Positions 10,058 to 18,719 of a stretch of DNA of 64,000 nucleotides are shown piece by piece (within the stretch, counting starts at the first letter, position 1; every line of letters begins with the position of its first letter). The notes beneath the pieces were generated by a model, which saw only the letters and a program-made list of their open reading frames with translations, was not told where the DNA came from and made no database searches. The stretch is from assembly GCF_024498135.1 (NCBI RefSeq), contig NZ_JANHOH010000009.1:62001-126000 (forward strand). Reading direction: 5' to 3'. The DNA comes from Mucilaginibacter aquariorum. Lineage in GTDB: Bacteria > Bacteroidota > Bacteroidia > Sphingobacteriales > Sphingobacteriaceae. The translations under genes and the position numbers were made by a program.

Positions 10058-10186
10058 ACCGCAATAGTTTTAAATTATACTGGCAATTGTAAATAGGTTG
10101 TTACAAACACTCGTGGCCTGGGCTAATCGTCCATCAGGCATTTCATAACTTCTTATCTAAACATCGCCTGATTATCCTATTGCGGT
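10058..10186. repeat. Nested inverted repeats downstream of the regulator gene
   Basis: ACCGCAATAG at 10058-10067 pairs perfectly with CTATTGCGGT at 10177-10186. Inside it ATCAGGC (10133-10139) pairs with GCCTGAT (10166-10172). The right arm runs into TTTTGG. It could be a branched 3' RNA structure that ends the regulator transcript, or a small 129-bp MITE-like relic. I found no target-site duplication. Confidence 0.4.
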
Positions 10187-10244
10187 TTTGGCCAACTAAT
10201 ATTCTACAGCGTCAATATCACGGGAAATGTGCCCAAAAACAGGC

Positions 10245-10427
10245 TCACTTTAGCGCAATTATATATGTAACTAACTCATATTCAATGCAATGCATGGTTT
10301 GTACATTTGGTCTATATTTTTGCTCAACTCTACCACCTTCCTTTTTATAGCATACAATAGCTTCATCCCCAGAATATAAATTAAAAAAGTAAGGCTTCAT
10401 TGAGTTTGCTTCTTTAACAATATTCAA
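10245..10427 (-). CDS. Doubtful small ORF, 60 codons
   Basis: The frame encodes a mildly protein-like chain (MKPYFFNLYSGDEAIVCYKK in its middle) with no signal, membrane segment or known motif. It lies alone in the gap upstream of susC and has no visible promoter. I do not recognise it. It could be a chance frame in A/T-rich DNA. Confidence 0.2.
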   Translation of the reverse strand: MNIVKEANSMKPYFFNLYSGDEAIVCYKKEGGRVEQKYRPNVQTMHCIEYELVTYIIALK

Positions 10428-10683
10428 TTCAACCGATTATAAAGAGAACCGATTTTAATTATTTCCTGGCTAAACAAGCGGCTTTGCTGTACAAATTTTT
10501 AGTGTTTGTTGTGGTAGGTACAAGTGTACTAAAACCAGCAGCGAGGCAAATTTTAAGGTTGTTTTTGGGCATTTGTTTACCCCTAATATTAAATAAAATA
10601 TGACTAGAAGCTAAGACCAATTAACCTCAATTAAAAACCAATGAACCGATTATTAAGAAAAACCTCAAAATTCTTTTATTAAG

Positions 10684-13600
10684 ATGGAAAAAACTTTACA
10701 AAAAAGAATGAAACGCTTTATTTCATTATTTATCACTGGCATGCTGCTTTATGTTTCGGGGCATGCACAAACATTAAAAGTTGGCGGAAAAGTTACAAGT
10801 GCCGACGACTCTCAGCCAATGCCTGGAGTAACTATTAAAGTTAAAGGTACAACAGACGGAACTTTATCTAATGCTGACGGTAGTTATTCAGTAATGGCGA
10901 AACCGGGCGATATGCTGGTTTTTAGCTTTTTAGGTTACTCGTCTCAGGAAATAGCAGTTAAGGAAGCCGGTACAATTAATGTTTCGTTAAACCCTACATC
11001 GGGTAAACTGAACGAAGTTGTGGTTATTGGTTATGCCAGGCAGCGCAGGCGGGATGTTACCGGTGCAATAAGCTCAATATCGGGCAACGATTTGCGCCAA
11101 ACCCAACCAACTACTTTTGACCAGGCCTTGCAGGGTAAAGTTGCAGGTGTAGTGGTTCAACAGGTATCGGGCCAGCCTGGTGGCGGGGTATCTATTCAAA
11201 TACGTGGCGTGTCGTCAATAAGCGGCTCTAATTCGCCATTGTACGTTATAGATGGTATTATTATTCCACCGGTCGGTAATCCCGGTACTGGTTCTAATCC
11301 ATTAAATACCATCAACCCTGCCGAAATTGAATCAATAGATGTATTGAAAGATGCTTCGGCAACGGCCATATACGGTTCGCAGGCAACCAATGGCGTAGTT
11401 GTTATCACTACAAAAAGGGGCAAAGCCGGGGCACCGCAGATAACTTACGATTTCTATGCCGGTTACCAGGAATTACCCAAGCGACTCCCCACAGTAAATT
11501 TGCCACAGCTTGCTACTTTAATTAATGCCCGGGCCGTTGCCTGGGGCTTTGATACCAGGCCCGAATTTGCCAATCCTCAATATCTGGGCCCCGGTACCGA
11601 CTGGCAAAAAGAATTATTCCGGAAGGCTCCGCAGATGAATCACACACTTACTGTAAGCGGCGGGGATGACAGAACGCGATATTTACTATCAACCTCGTAT
11701 TTTAACCAGGAAGGGATAGCCCTTGGATCTGATTTTAAAAGATACTCGGTAAGGCTAAATTTAGACAATAAAACCACTAATTGGCTAAAAATAGGCACCA
11801 GCCTTCAGTTGGCTCATGTTGATGAAAATGTAAATTCAACCGCCAGTAATGTAATTGGCACCGCGCTAAGCCTTACCCCGGATGTTCCGGTGACCAACTC
11901 TGACGGCTCCTGGGGCGGGGTTACCAACACCGGCGGGGTGGTAGAACCCGTTGCCAACCCGGTGGCATTGGCGAAAATTGTCAAAGACCTAAAAAAGAGA
12001 AATCAGGTATTTGGCAATGTGTATGCCGAAATACAATTTACTAAAGACCTATCGCTGCGAAATGAGCTGTCTGGTAATTTCGATTTTAATACAGAAGATA
12101 AGTATTCGCCGGTTTATAGTTTTGGTAAAGGTAATGTAAGCCCTAACTCCGGCTCCTCTTACGCCGGCCAAAATTTTTACTTAGTAATACGTAATTTTCT
12201 AACTTATAACCATAATTTCAAAAAATTTCATATCGATGCTTTAGCAGGGCATGAATCGCAGGAGAGCACTTTTCAAAACGTTAGCGGTGCTCGAAGGAAT
12301 TTTCCTTCAGACAATGTGCAGGCTATTAGTGCGGGAGATGGTACCACGGCCACAAACTCCGGCGATAATTCACAATCAAACCCTACTGGCGGCTCTGCAC
12401 AGGAATCCTATTTCGGCCGTATCAATTTTTCATGGAATGATAAATACCTGCTCACCGGCAATATACGGAACGATGGTTCTTCAAATTTTCCGGCCTACAA
12501 TCGGAGGGTTACTACCTATTCGGGTGGGTTTGCCTGGAAAATCAATAATGAGTCGTTTTTGAAAAATGTTAAAGCTATAAATGAACTAAAATTAAGACTC
12601 GGTTACGGGCTTACCAACAACCAGGGCATACCGGGCAATACTTTTGTAACCCAGCTTCAAACAATATCCAATGGTATATCAGGTATAGCTCAGTTTCAAA
12701 ACAATTTGGCAAACGCGGCGGTAACGTGGGAAAAAACTGATTATTACAGTGCAGGTATTGATGCTACATTGTTTAACGGTCGGTTAAGTTTTACACTTGA
12801 AGCTTACGACCGCGAAACACACGGCCTTTTATTACAGGTACCGCTACCAGGATACTCTGGTACTGTGGCGGGTTACGGGCCGGGATCCATGCAAGCGCCT
12901 TTTGCCAATGTCGGCTCGCTAAGCAACAAAGGGTTTGACATCCAAATCAATTCTACCAACATTAATTCTAAAAACTTTAGTTGGAAAACTGGTTTAACGC
13001 TATCGCGCAATATTAATAAAGTGACCTACTTAGGTGCAGGTGGAGCTGATGCTAACCTAAGCAAGAAATCTTATGTAATTAACGATATAGTTGAAAAAAC
13101 GATGGTGGGCCAGCCCATTGGCGAATTTTATGGCTATGTATTTGATGGGATATTTGCAACTCCGGCAGATTTTCAAAACCATGCCCGGCCTACTGATCCC
13201 AACGGTAACCCTTATCCGATTTCTGCGGCAGGCGGGGGGATCTGGTACGGCGACCGTATGTTCAAGGATTTGAATGGCGACGGTGTTATCGACTCAAAAG
13301 ATCAAACCTTTTTGGGCTCCCCGACCCCCAAATTCCAGTATGGTATCAATAATACATTTAACTACAAAAACTTTGATCTGAATATTTTCTTCAGCGGCAG
13401 TTATGGCAACAAGGTGTTCAATCAAATGGCTATACAGCAAACCGATCCGGGAAATCATACCACTTTTTTCACATCGGTACTAAACTATGCGAAATTGGCT
13501 CTGGTAGATCCCAGCGGCTCTGCAACCGATGTTAACAATGTATATGTTACCAACCCAAATACAACGGTTGTAGGCTTGAGAAATGATAATACCAATAGCA

Positions 13601-13875
13601 ATAACCGACCTAACAGTTTGTTTATCGAGGATGGTTCATTCCTGCGGTGCAAAAATATCACCTTGGGTTATCGGATACCAGAAAGTCTTTTATCAAAAAT
13701 ATCTGTGCGTTCTGTTAGGGTGTATGCCAATGTATCCAATGTATTTATAATCACAAAATATAAAGGCATGGATCCTGAAATTGGTTCGTGGGACCCGCTT
13801 CAGGCAGGTTGGGACAGCGGTTATTATCCGCAGCCAAGAGTATTTACTATTGGTGCAAACATAACCTTGAAATAA
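10684..13875 (+). CDS. SusC-like TonB-linked outer-membrane transporter (xyloglucan locus)
   Basis: The 1063-residue protein has a signal peptide ending SGHAQ, a carboxypeptidase-like regulatory domain (about 32-110, VGGKVTSADDSQPMPGVTI), the SusC signature region GKLNEVVVIGYARQRRRD leading to the plug (about 120-230, with SIQIRGVSS and VLKDASATAIYGSQATNGVVVI), and a 22-strand beta-barrel to the C-terminus. It imports oligosaccharides through the outer membrane with TonB energy, working with the SusD gene that starts 25 bases later. This is the first gene of an operon running through the GH2 gene. An alternative start at 10708 (MKRFIS) would give a shorter signal. Confidence 0.95.
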   Translation: MEKTLQKRMKRFISLFITGMLLYVSGHAQTLKVGGKVTSADDSQPMPGVTIKVKGTTDGTLSNADGSYSVMAKPGDMLVFSFLGYSSQEIAVKEAGTINVSLNPTSGKLNEVVVIGYARQRRRDVTGAISSISGNDLRQTQPTTFDQALQGKVAGVVVQQVSGQPGGGVSIQIRGVSSISGSNSPLYVIDGIIIPPVGNPGTGSNPLNTINPAEIESIDVLKDASATAIYGSQATNGVVVITTKRGKAGAPQITYDFYAGYQELPKRLPTVNLPQLATLINARAVAWGFDTRPEFANPQYLGPGTDWQKELFRKAPQMNHTLTVSGGDDRTRYLLSTSYFNQEGIALGSDFKRYSVRLNLDNKTTNWLKIGTSLQLAHVDENVNSTASNVIGTALSLTPDVPVTNSDGSWGGVTNTGGVVEPVANPVALAKIVKDLKKRNQVFGNVYAEIQFTKDLSLRNELSGNFDFNTEDKYSPVYSFGKGNVSPNSGSSYAGQNFYLVIRNFLTYNHNFKKFHIDALAGHESQESTFQNVSGARRNFPSDNVQAISAGDGTTATNSGDNSQSNPTGGSAQESYFGRINFSWNDKYLLTGNIRNDGSSNFPAYNRRVTTYSGGFAWKINNESFLKNVKAINELKLRLGYGLTNNQGIPGNTFVTQLQTISNGISGIAQFQNNLANAAVTWEKTDYYSAGIDATLFNGRLSFTLEAYDRETHGLLLQVPLPGYSGTVAGYGPGSMQAPFANVGSLSNKGFDIQINSTNINSKNFSWKTGLTLSRNINKVTYLGAGGADANLSKKSYVINDIVEKTMVGQPIGEFYGYVFDGIFATPADFQNHARPTDPNGNPYPISAAGGGIWYGDRMFKDLNGDGVIDSKDQTFLGSPTPKFQYGINNTFNYKNFDLNIFFSGSYGNKVFNQMAIQQTDPGNHTTFFTSVLNYAKLALVDPSGSATDVNNVYVTNPNTTVVGLRNDNTNSNNRPNSLFIEDGSFLRCKNITLGYRIPESLLSKISVRSVRVYANVSNVFIITKYKGMDPEIGSWDPLQAGWDSGYYPQPRVFTIGANITLK

Positions 13876-13900
13876 TAAAACGATCACCGATTAAAAATAT

Positions 13901-15496
13901 ATGTTTATGAAATCAATTCACAAAATCATCATCATCCTGCTGTGTGCGGCAGCAGTGGCGGGATGTAAAAAGAATTTTTTGGACCGTCCGTCCAATTCGC
14001 AGATCAGTGCTACTAAGTTTTATAAAACCACCTCCGATTTACGACTGGCTACCGCAGGCCTTTACGGCGGTGCGATGTGGTGGCAATGGAACAATGGGGC
14101 CTTGATACCGCTTGGCGACGTATTGAGCGGCACCGGCAGTTATCAGTATAGTCCCGAATTAGTACAGCTTTTTACACGCACTATTACCGCGCAAAATAAC
14201 CTTGTTACAAATGGTTGGGTTGGGTTGTACAATGTTATCGGGCAGTGTAATGGCGTTATCAATGCCATACAACAACAGGCGTCTCCGTCCATTTCGGCAG
14301 CAGACAAAAATGCCGCCATAGGTGAGGCGAAATTTATTCGTGCTGTAGCTTATTATCATTTGGCGGTATACTGGGGTGCAGTGCCAATTATTGAAGATAA
14401 CAGTAAACTGATAAAAGATCCGCTGCTTAATCGCAACATTGTTTCGGATGTCTATAAATTCGTTGCTAATGACCTGACTTACGCAGCGCAAAATCTTCCC
14501 AAAACAAATGAAAAAGGCCGGGTAACTACCTGGTCGGCGCAGGGGATGCTGGGCAAGGTATATTTGACGATGGCGGGTTTAGGTAAAAGCGGCAGCCGCG
14601 ATCAGGCCTTGTTGGACAGTGCCAAAAAGTATGCGGGCAACGTGTGTAAAAATAGCAATTTAGATTTGCTGCCCAACTATTATGATCTTTTCAAGGTGCA
14701 AAACAACGATAACCCTGAGTCATTATTCGCGCTTCAATGGGCCGCAGGGGTAGGTTATGGAAATGGCAATGCTATGCAAGGTTATTTTTCACCAAGCAAC
14801 ACTATTCTTCCTCAACAACAAGGTGGGTGGCAAGGCTTACAACCAACATATGATTTATACCGGATGTATTCTGCTAAGGATACGGTAAGGCGCAAAGCCA
14901 CTATTATGCTCAACGGAGATCTTTATCCCGAATTGAATCAAGCAGGTGGTGGTTATAAGGCTACAGGTACCGGCCTGAAAAAACACATTATTGGCAACGA
15001 AAAAGATAACAATGCGCCAACAATGGATATGTGGTCATCCCCTGAACATAATGCAATTCTTAGATTGGCCGATGTGTATTTGGTATATGCCGAAGCTATT
15101 TTAGGCAATAATACTACTACAAGCGATGGTGACGCCCTAATTTATTTTAATAAAGTGCGGGCAAGGGCCGGCGTGGATATTGTGACCGCGATAACCCCGA
15201 CTTTACTGCGTACGGAGCGAAGGGTTGAACTTGCTTTTGAAGGACAATATTGGATAGACCTTGTTAGGTATTCTTATTATGATCCGAGTAATGCTGTGCA
15301 GTTTCTTAATAATCAGGATCTCACTCACGGTCGTATTTCGTTTACTTATGACCCTAAAACGAAAATAGCCACGAGGGATACTACTGCCCTACCATCTACG
15401 CTTCCGGCAACCATCGCTTCATTTACGTTGCCAATTCCGTCATCTGAGTTGACCAGCGACCCTAAATTGGCACAGCCACCGGTGCCTTACTATTAA
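13901..15496 (+). CDS. SusD-like glycan-binding lipoprotein (xyloglucan locus)
   Basis: The 531-residue protein starts with a lipoprotein signal (IILLCAAAVAGCKKNFLD, lipid-modified Cys near 22) and is expected on the outer face of the outer membrane. It has the SusD/RagB TPR-helix framework, including AKFIRAVAYYHLAVYWGAVPIIED and the C-terminal RTERRVELAFEGQYWIDLVRY block typical of the family. It forms the lid of the SusC channel and binds polysaccharide fragments for import. It directly follows susC in the operon. Confidence 0.95.
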   Translation: MFMKSIHKIIIILLCAAAVAGCKKNFLDRPSNSQISATKFYKTTSDLRLATAGLYGGAMWWQWNNGALIPLGDVLSGTGSYQYSPELVQLFTRTITAQNNLVTNGWVGLYNVIGQCNGVINAIQQQASPSISAADKNAAIGEAKFIRAVAYYHLAVYWGAVPIIEDNSKLIKDPLLNRNIVSDVYKFVANDLTYAAQNLPKTNEKGRVTTWSAQGMLGKVYLTMAGLGKSGSRDQALLDSAKKYAGNVCKNSNLDLLPNYYDLFKVQNNDNPESLFALQWAAGVGYGNGNAMQGYFSPSNTILPQQQGGWQGLQPTYDLYRMYSAKDTVRRKATIMLNGDLYPELNQAGGGYKATGTGLKKHIIGNEKDNNAPTMDMWSSPEHNAILRLADVYLVYAEAILGNNTTTSDGDALIYFNKVRARAGVDIVTAITPTLLRTERRVELAFEGQYWIDLVRYSYYDPSNAVQFLNNQDLTHGRISFTYDPKTKIATRDTTALPSTLPATIASFTLPIPSSELTSDPKLAQPPVPYY

Positions 15497-15521
15497 TTTA
15501 ACATAGTTAAAATATATTATT

Positions 15522-17000
15522 ATGAAAAAAATTTTAGATGCCCGCTTGTGTTTTTTGCCACTTCTATTAATAATAGTGGCTTTATTGCCCGCTTGTAAAA
15601 AAAATAGTGATAACAACATTATGCCTCCTGTCATTACAAGCGTAAGGTTGTATAATCCGTCACCTAAGGATACTCTTTTGAGTACTGGTAATCCTGAAAC
15701 TGATCCTAACCTTTCCGGAGGAACAGGCCGATATGTGGTTATAATCGGGCAGAATTTGCAAAATGCAACAGAAATTAGTTTTGACGGGGTTCCAACCAGT
15801 TTTAACCTTGCTTTATTTGCGCCTAACAGCGCGGTAGTACGAATACCAAATATCAATTTTTCGACTATTGATACTACCAAGCTTTACACTTTACAGTATA
15901 AAACAAAAGGAGGCTCAACAACGTTTTCTTTTAAATTGGGCCCGGCAGTACCTACTATCGCGGCAGTTTCCAATATCTATGCCGAGCCGGGTGATTCTGT
16001 TTATGTTTTTGGTGCAAATCTGTTTTTAGTTCAGCGCTTTTCGTATAGGGGTACTGCAATCCAGTCGTTTAAATTAGACACTAACGGGACTTCTATTGGG
16101 TTTTTAATGCCGGCTGCGACGACCAATGATCAGGTGTCGGTAACCACCAAAAGCGGTGTAGTGAATTTTAAAATAATTGCTACCCCGGTCATAGCAGGCG
16201 TTTCCAATGAAAATGCCAACCCGGGTGATTCGGTTTATATTTATGGTACCTATCTTAAAAACCTTCAATCGTTAACTTACGCTGGTACTGCAATTACTTC
16301 TTATAAATCATCAAAAAGCGGGAATTATGTTGGGTTTGTTTTGCCAACGCTAACGCAAAGCGGGCCGGTATCTGTTACTACAGAGTTTGGCACTGCTACT
16401 ACCGTTTATAAGGTAAACGATGTAGCAACAGGCTCCATATCAAATTGGGATAGTAATTTTAATTGGCAATACTGGGGTGCCGGCCAACAAACTAAAGGTA
16501 ATCCTAATTTCTCTGGCAATTCAAGCACTTATTTTGTATTGGATATCAGTGGGTTGGCCAACAATGATGGATGGCCCTGGACTACTAACATACCCATGAA
16601 TGCAGCACAGTGGGTGCCCCAAGCCAATATTACAGATACCGTTAGCCATTGGGCATTTAAATTTGAAGTGAATATTCCAAAAGCTTGGAATGGTACTACA
16701 GTTGATATTGTAAGTGGAGTAAATGGCTATATAGCCCGGTGGGAACCATGGCAAAAAAGTGCTACTACCACGGCGCCGTACCTTACAAAAGGGTGGGTAA
16801 CAGTAACTATTCCTTTAACATCGTTCCGTAAATCAGATCCTGTGCTTGGCGAGGGTATGGGTGCCTCATTAACCAAAATTGCCGATTTAACAGGCGATTC
16901 CGGAAACACCTCGTGCATAATGTATATACATAACTATGGCACTTCGGTAGCCAGCTTTTATGGCGCTGTTGATAATTTGAGAGTTGTAAAAATTAAATAA
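15522..17000 (+). CDS. Surface glycan-binding protein, SGBP-B type with IPT/TIG domains
   Basis: The 492-residue lipoprotein (signal ending LLPACKK) contains three tandem Ig-like IPT/TIG modules (about 32-135, 145-220 and 225-300, each with a GDSVYVFG-like strand) and a C-terminal beta-sandwich (about 310-490) rich in aromatic residues such as NWQYWGAG, DGWPWTTN and RWEPWQK. This is the layout of the xyloglucan surface-binding proteins SGBP-B of Bacteroides ovatus, in which the C-terminal domain binds the glycan and the Ig modules act as a spacer. It supports assigning the locus to xyloglucan. It lies 25 bases after susD, and a terminator-like hairpin follows it. Confidence 0.85.
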   Translation: MKKILDARLCFLPLLLIIVALLPACKKNSDNNIMPPVITSVRLYNPSPKDTLLSTGNPETDPNLSGGTGRYVVIIGQNLQNATEISFDGVPTSFNLALFAPNSAVVRIPNINFSTIDTTKLYTLQYKTKGGSTTFSFKLGPAVPTIAAVSNIYAEPGDSVYVFGANLFLVQRFSYRGTAIQSFKLDTNGTSIGFLMPAATTNDQVSVTTKSGVVNFKIIATPVIAGVSNENANPGDSVYIYGTYLKNLQSLTYAGTAITSYKSSKSGNYVGFVLPTLTQSGPVSVTTEFGTATTVYKVNDVATGSISNWDSNFNWQYWGAGQQTKGNPNFSGNSSTYFVLDISGLANNDGWPWTTNIPMNAAQWVPQANITDTVSHWAFKFEVNIPKAWNGTTVDIVSGVNGYIARWEPWQKSATTTAPYLTKGWVTVTIPLTSFRKSDPVLGEGMGASLTKIADLTGDSGNTSCIMYIHNYGTSVASFYGAVDNLRVVKIK

Positions 17001-17003
17001 ACT

Positions 17004-17038
17004 AAAGCCCACGGCAGCATACCGCTGTGGTGCTTTTT
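17004..17038 (+). terminator. Intra-operon terminator before the BACON-GH5 gene
   Basis: AAAGCCCACGGC and GCTGTGGTGCTTT form a 12-bp stem with one bulged T and one G-T wobble around an 8-base loop, ending in TTTTT. It lies between the surface-protein and GH5 genes on the same strand, so it probably lets only part of the transcripts continue. Confidence 0.75.
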
Positions 17039-17062
17039 AAACTAATTAAAAAATTAAGAAAA

Positions 17063-18538
17063 ATGAAGATGAAGTACTCTTTTAAAATATTGATATATCT
17101 TATTACAGTTATATCTTTATTCTCCTGTAAAAAAACGAAAAATCCGGCCCCGCAACTAACAGTTAGTGTACCCACCATAAATTTTACAGGGGATGGTGGA
17201 AGCCAGGACATAACCGTTGCAGTCAATGCCGATTGGAGCATCGAAAACCCTGCTTATTCGTGGTTGCAATTAAGTACAACATCAGGCCAAAGCGGTAGCA
17301 CTGTTATTCATTTAACCACATTATCGCAAAATGCTACAGGGGCAAAACGCTCTGGTATTTTATTCATAAGTTCTTCCAACGGCCAGGCAAGAAGGTTGAT
17401 AGTTTCTCAGGCCCCCACTATATATCAAAGTTATAACACATTTCCGATAGCGCCAGACATGACCGGAATGAGCAGCAATGCCGTGCAACTGGCGGCAAAA
17501 ATGAGTACGGGAATGGGAATAAATTTTGGCAATACCATGGAATCCCCGGTCGAAGGTGAGTGGGTGAACAGTAAAATTACCGAATCGTATATAAAATTTG
17601 TAAAAAGTTTAGGTGTCAAAGCTGTAAGGCTTCCCTGTAACTGGGTTTGGACCCATTTAAGCGATAAGAGCAAGGCAAAAATTGACCCTGCATGGCTTGC
17701 GCGGGTGAAAGAAGTGGTTGGATGGTGTGTGGCTAATGATGTGTACGTGATACTGAATGCTCATGGTGATAGTGGCTGGCTGGAAAATAATGTCAATGCG
17801 TTAAAGCAAGACTCCGTCAATGCGATGCAAAAGGCAATTTGGGAGCAGATTGCCACAACCATGCGTGATTTTGATGAGCACCTAATATTTGCCGGCGCTA
17901 ATGAACCTGCGGTTGACAATGCCGGGCAGATGGCCATACTTATGGGTTATCACGAAACATTCATCAAGGCCGTTCGCTCTACCGGGGGCAGGAACAGTAA
18001 CCGGGTGCTGGTTGTGCAGGGGCCTAGCACTGACAGTTATAAAACTTCTGATCTGATGACTACTATGCCTCACGACCTGGTACCTAATCGTTTAATGCTT
18101 GAGGTACATAGCTACACACCTTCTACATTTAATTTACTAACCGATGGAGATGCAAGCTGGGGCAAAATGGCTTACTACTGGGGGGCCGGGAATCATTCTA
18201 CTATTGAGCCGGATCGCAACGCCACCTTTGGAGAAGAGGATGCGCTCATTGCTGAATACGGACAGATGAAAAAGTTTGTTGATAAAGGTATCCCTGTGGT
18301 GCTGGGTGAATATGCATCATGGAGAAGGACTCCCGCCGTCACCAAAAGCGAGTATCTTCCTAAGGATATGGATAAGCATAACAAGTCTGTGGATGACTGG
18401 GCGACTTTTGCGACCAAAACGGCTAAAGCGAACGGCCTTATGCCCTTCTGGTGGGAGATAGGTTTTTCTTTAGACAGAGCGAATAATGCGGTAAAAGATC
18501 AGCGTATGATAGACGCCATTAAATTAGGATATAAGTAA
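17063..18538 (+). CDS. GH5 endo-glucanase with BACON domain (surface lipoprotein)
   Basis: The mature enzyme is a lipoprotein (SLFSCKK). A BACON Ig-like domain (about 28-118 from this start) precedes a GH5 (beta/alpha)8 barrel. The acid/base is Glu281 in AGANEP and the nucleophile is Glu416 in VVLGEYASW. This domain order is that of the surface endo-xyloglucanase BoGH5A, so it probably cuts xyloglucan at the cell surface before SusC import. I chose ATG 17063 over the upstream GTG at 17027, which falls inside the terminator hairpin. Several cleft positions differ from the downstream paralogue: NAHGDSGW replaces NIHWDGGW, and WVWTH replaces WDWHH. The catalytic pair remains, so specificity rather than activity may have changed. 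Confidence 0.88.
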   Translation: MKMKYSFKILIYLITVISLFSCKKTKNPAPQLTVSVPTINFTGDGGSQDITVAVNADWSIENPAYSWLQLSTTSGQSGSTVIHLTTLSQNATGAKRSGILFISSSNGQARRLIVSQAPTIYQSYNTFPIAPDMTGMSSNAVQLAAKMSTGMGINFGNTMESPVEGEWVNSKITESYIKFVKSLGVKAVRLPCNWVWTHLSDKSKAKIDPAWLARVKEVVGWCVANDVYVILNAHGDSGWLENNVNALKQDSVNAMQKAIWEQIATTMRDFDEHLIFAGANEPAVDNAGQMAILMGYHETFIKAVRSTGGRNSNRVLVVQGPSTDSYKTSDLMTTMPHDLVPNRLMLEVHSYTPSTFNLLTDGDASWGKMAYYWGAGNHSTIEPDRNATFGEEDALIAEYGQMKKFVDKGIPVVLGEYASWRRTPAVTKSEYLPKDMDKHNKSVDDWATFATKTAKANGLMPFWWEIGFSLDRANNAVKDQRMIDAIKLGYK

Positions 18539-18631
18539 AAAGCAATGTGTTTGTGTTAGCTTTTACACCTAATAAAATAATACCATAACTAGCAACTTGT
18601 TTAATAAATATAATAGTTAATGTGGAATCAT

Positions 18632-18676
18632 AATGTTGGAGCCCTATTTCCGGGCTTCAGCATTGTGTGATTTTTT
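18632..18676 (+). terminator. Intra-operon terminator between the two GH5 genes
   Basis: AATGTTGGAGCCC and GGGCTTCAGCATT form a 13-bp stem (two G-T wobbles) around a 7-base loop, followed by GTGTGATTTTTT. It is a strong intrinsic terminator in the middle of the enzyme genes, suggesting read-through control or a separate downstream promoter. Confidence 0.85.
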
Positions 18677-18719
18677 AGATCTCAAATTAAAATAATTTCA
18701 ATTACCTCTTTTTATATAA

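Larger units (their letters stand above)
10046..10683. other. 638-bp gap between hybrid regulator and susC
   Basis: No convincing gene was seen. It holds the nested inverted repeat at 10058-10186, a doubtful 60-codon minus-strand frame at 10245-10427, and a probable susC promoter region near 10575-10620. Around 10580 the sequence CATTTGTTTACCCC resembles one half of the GH31/GH51 operator with two extra bases, so weak shared control is possible. The susC leader would be about 60-100 bases. Confidence 0.5.
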
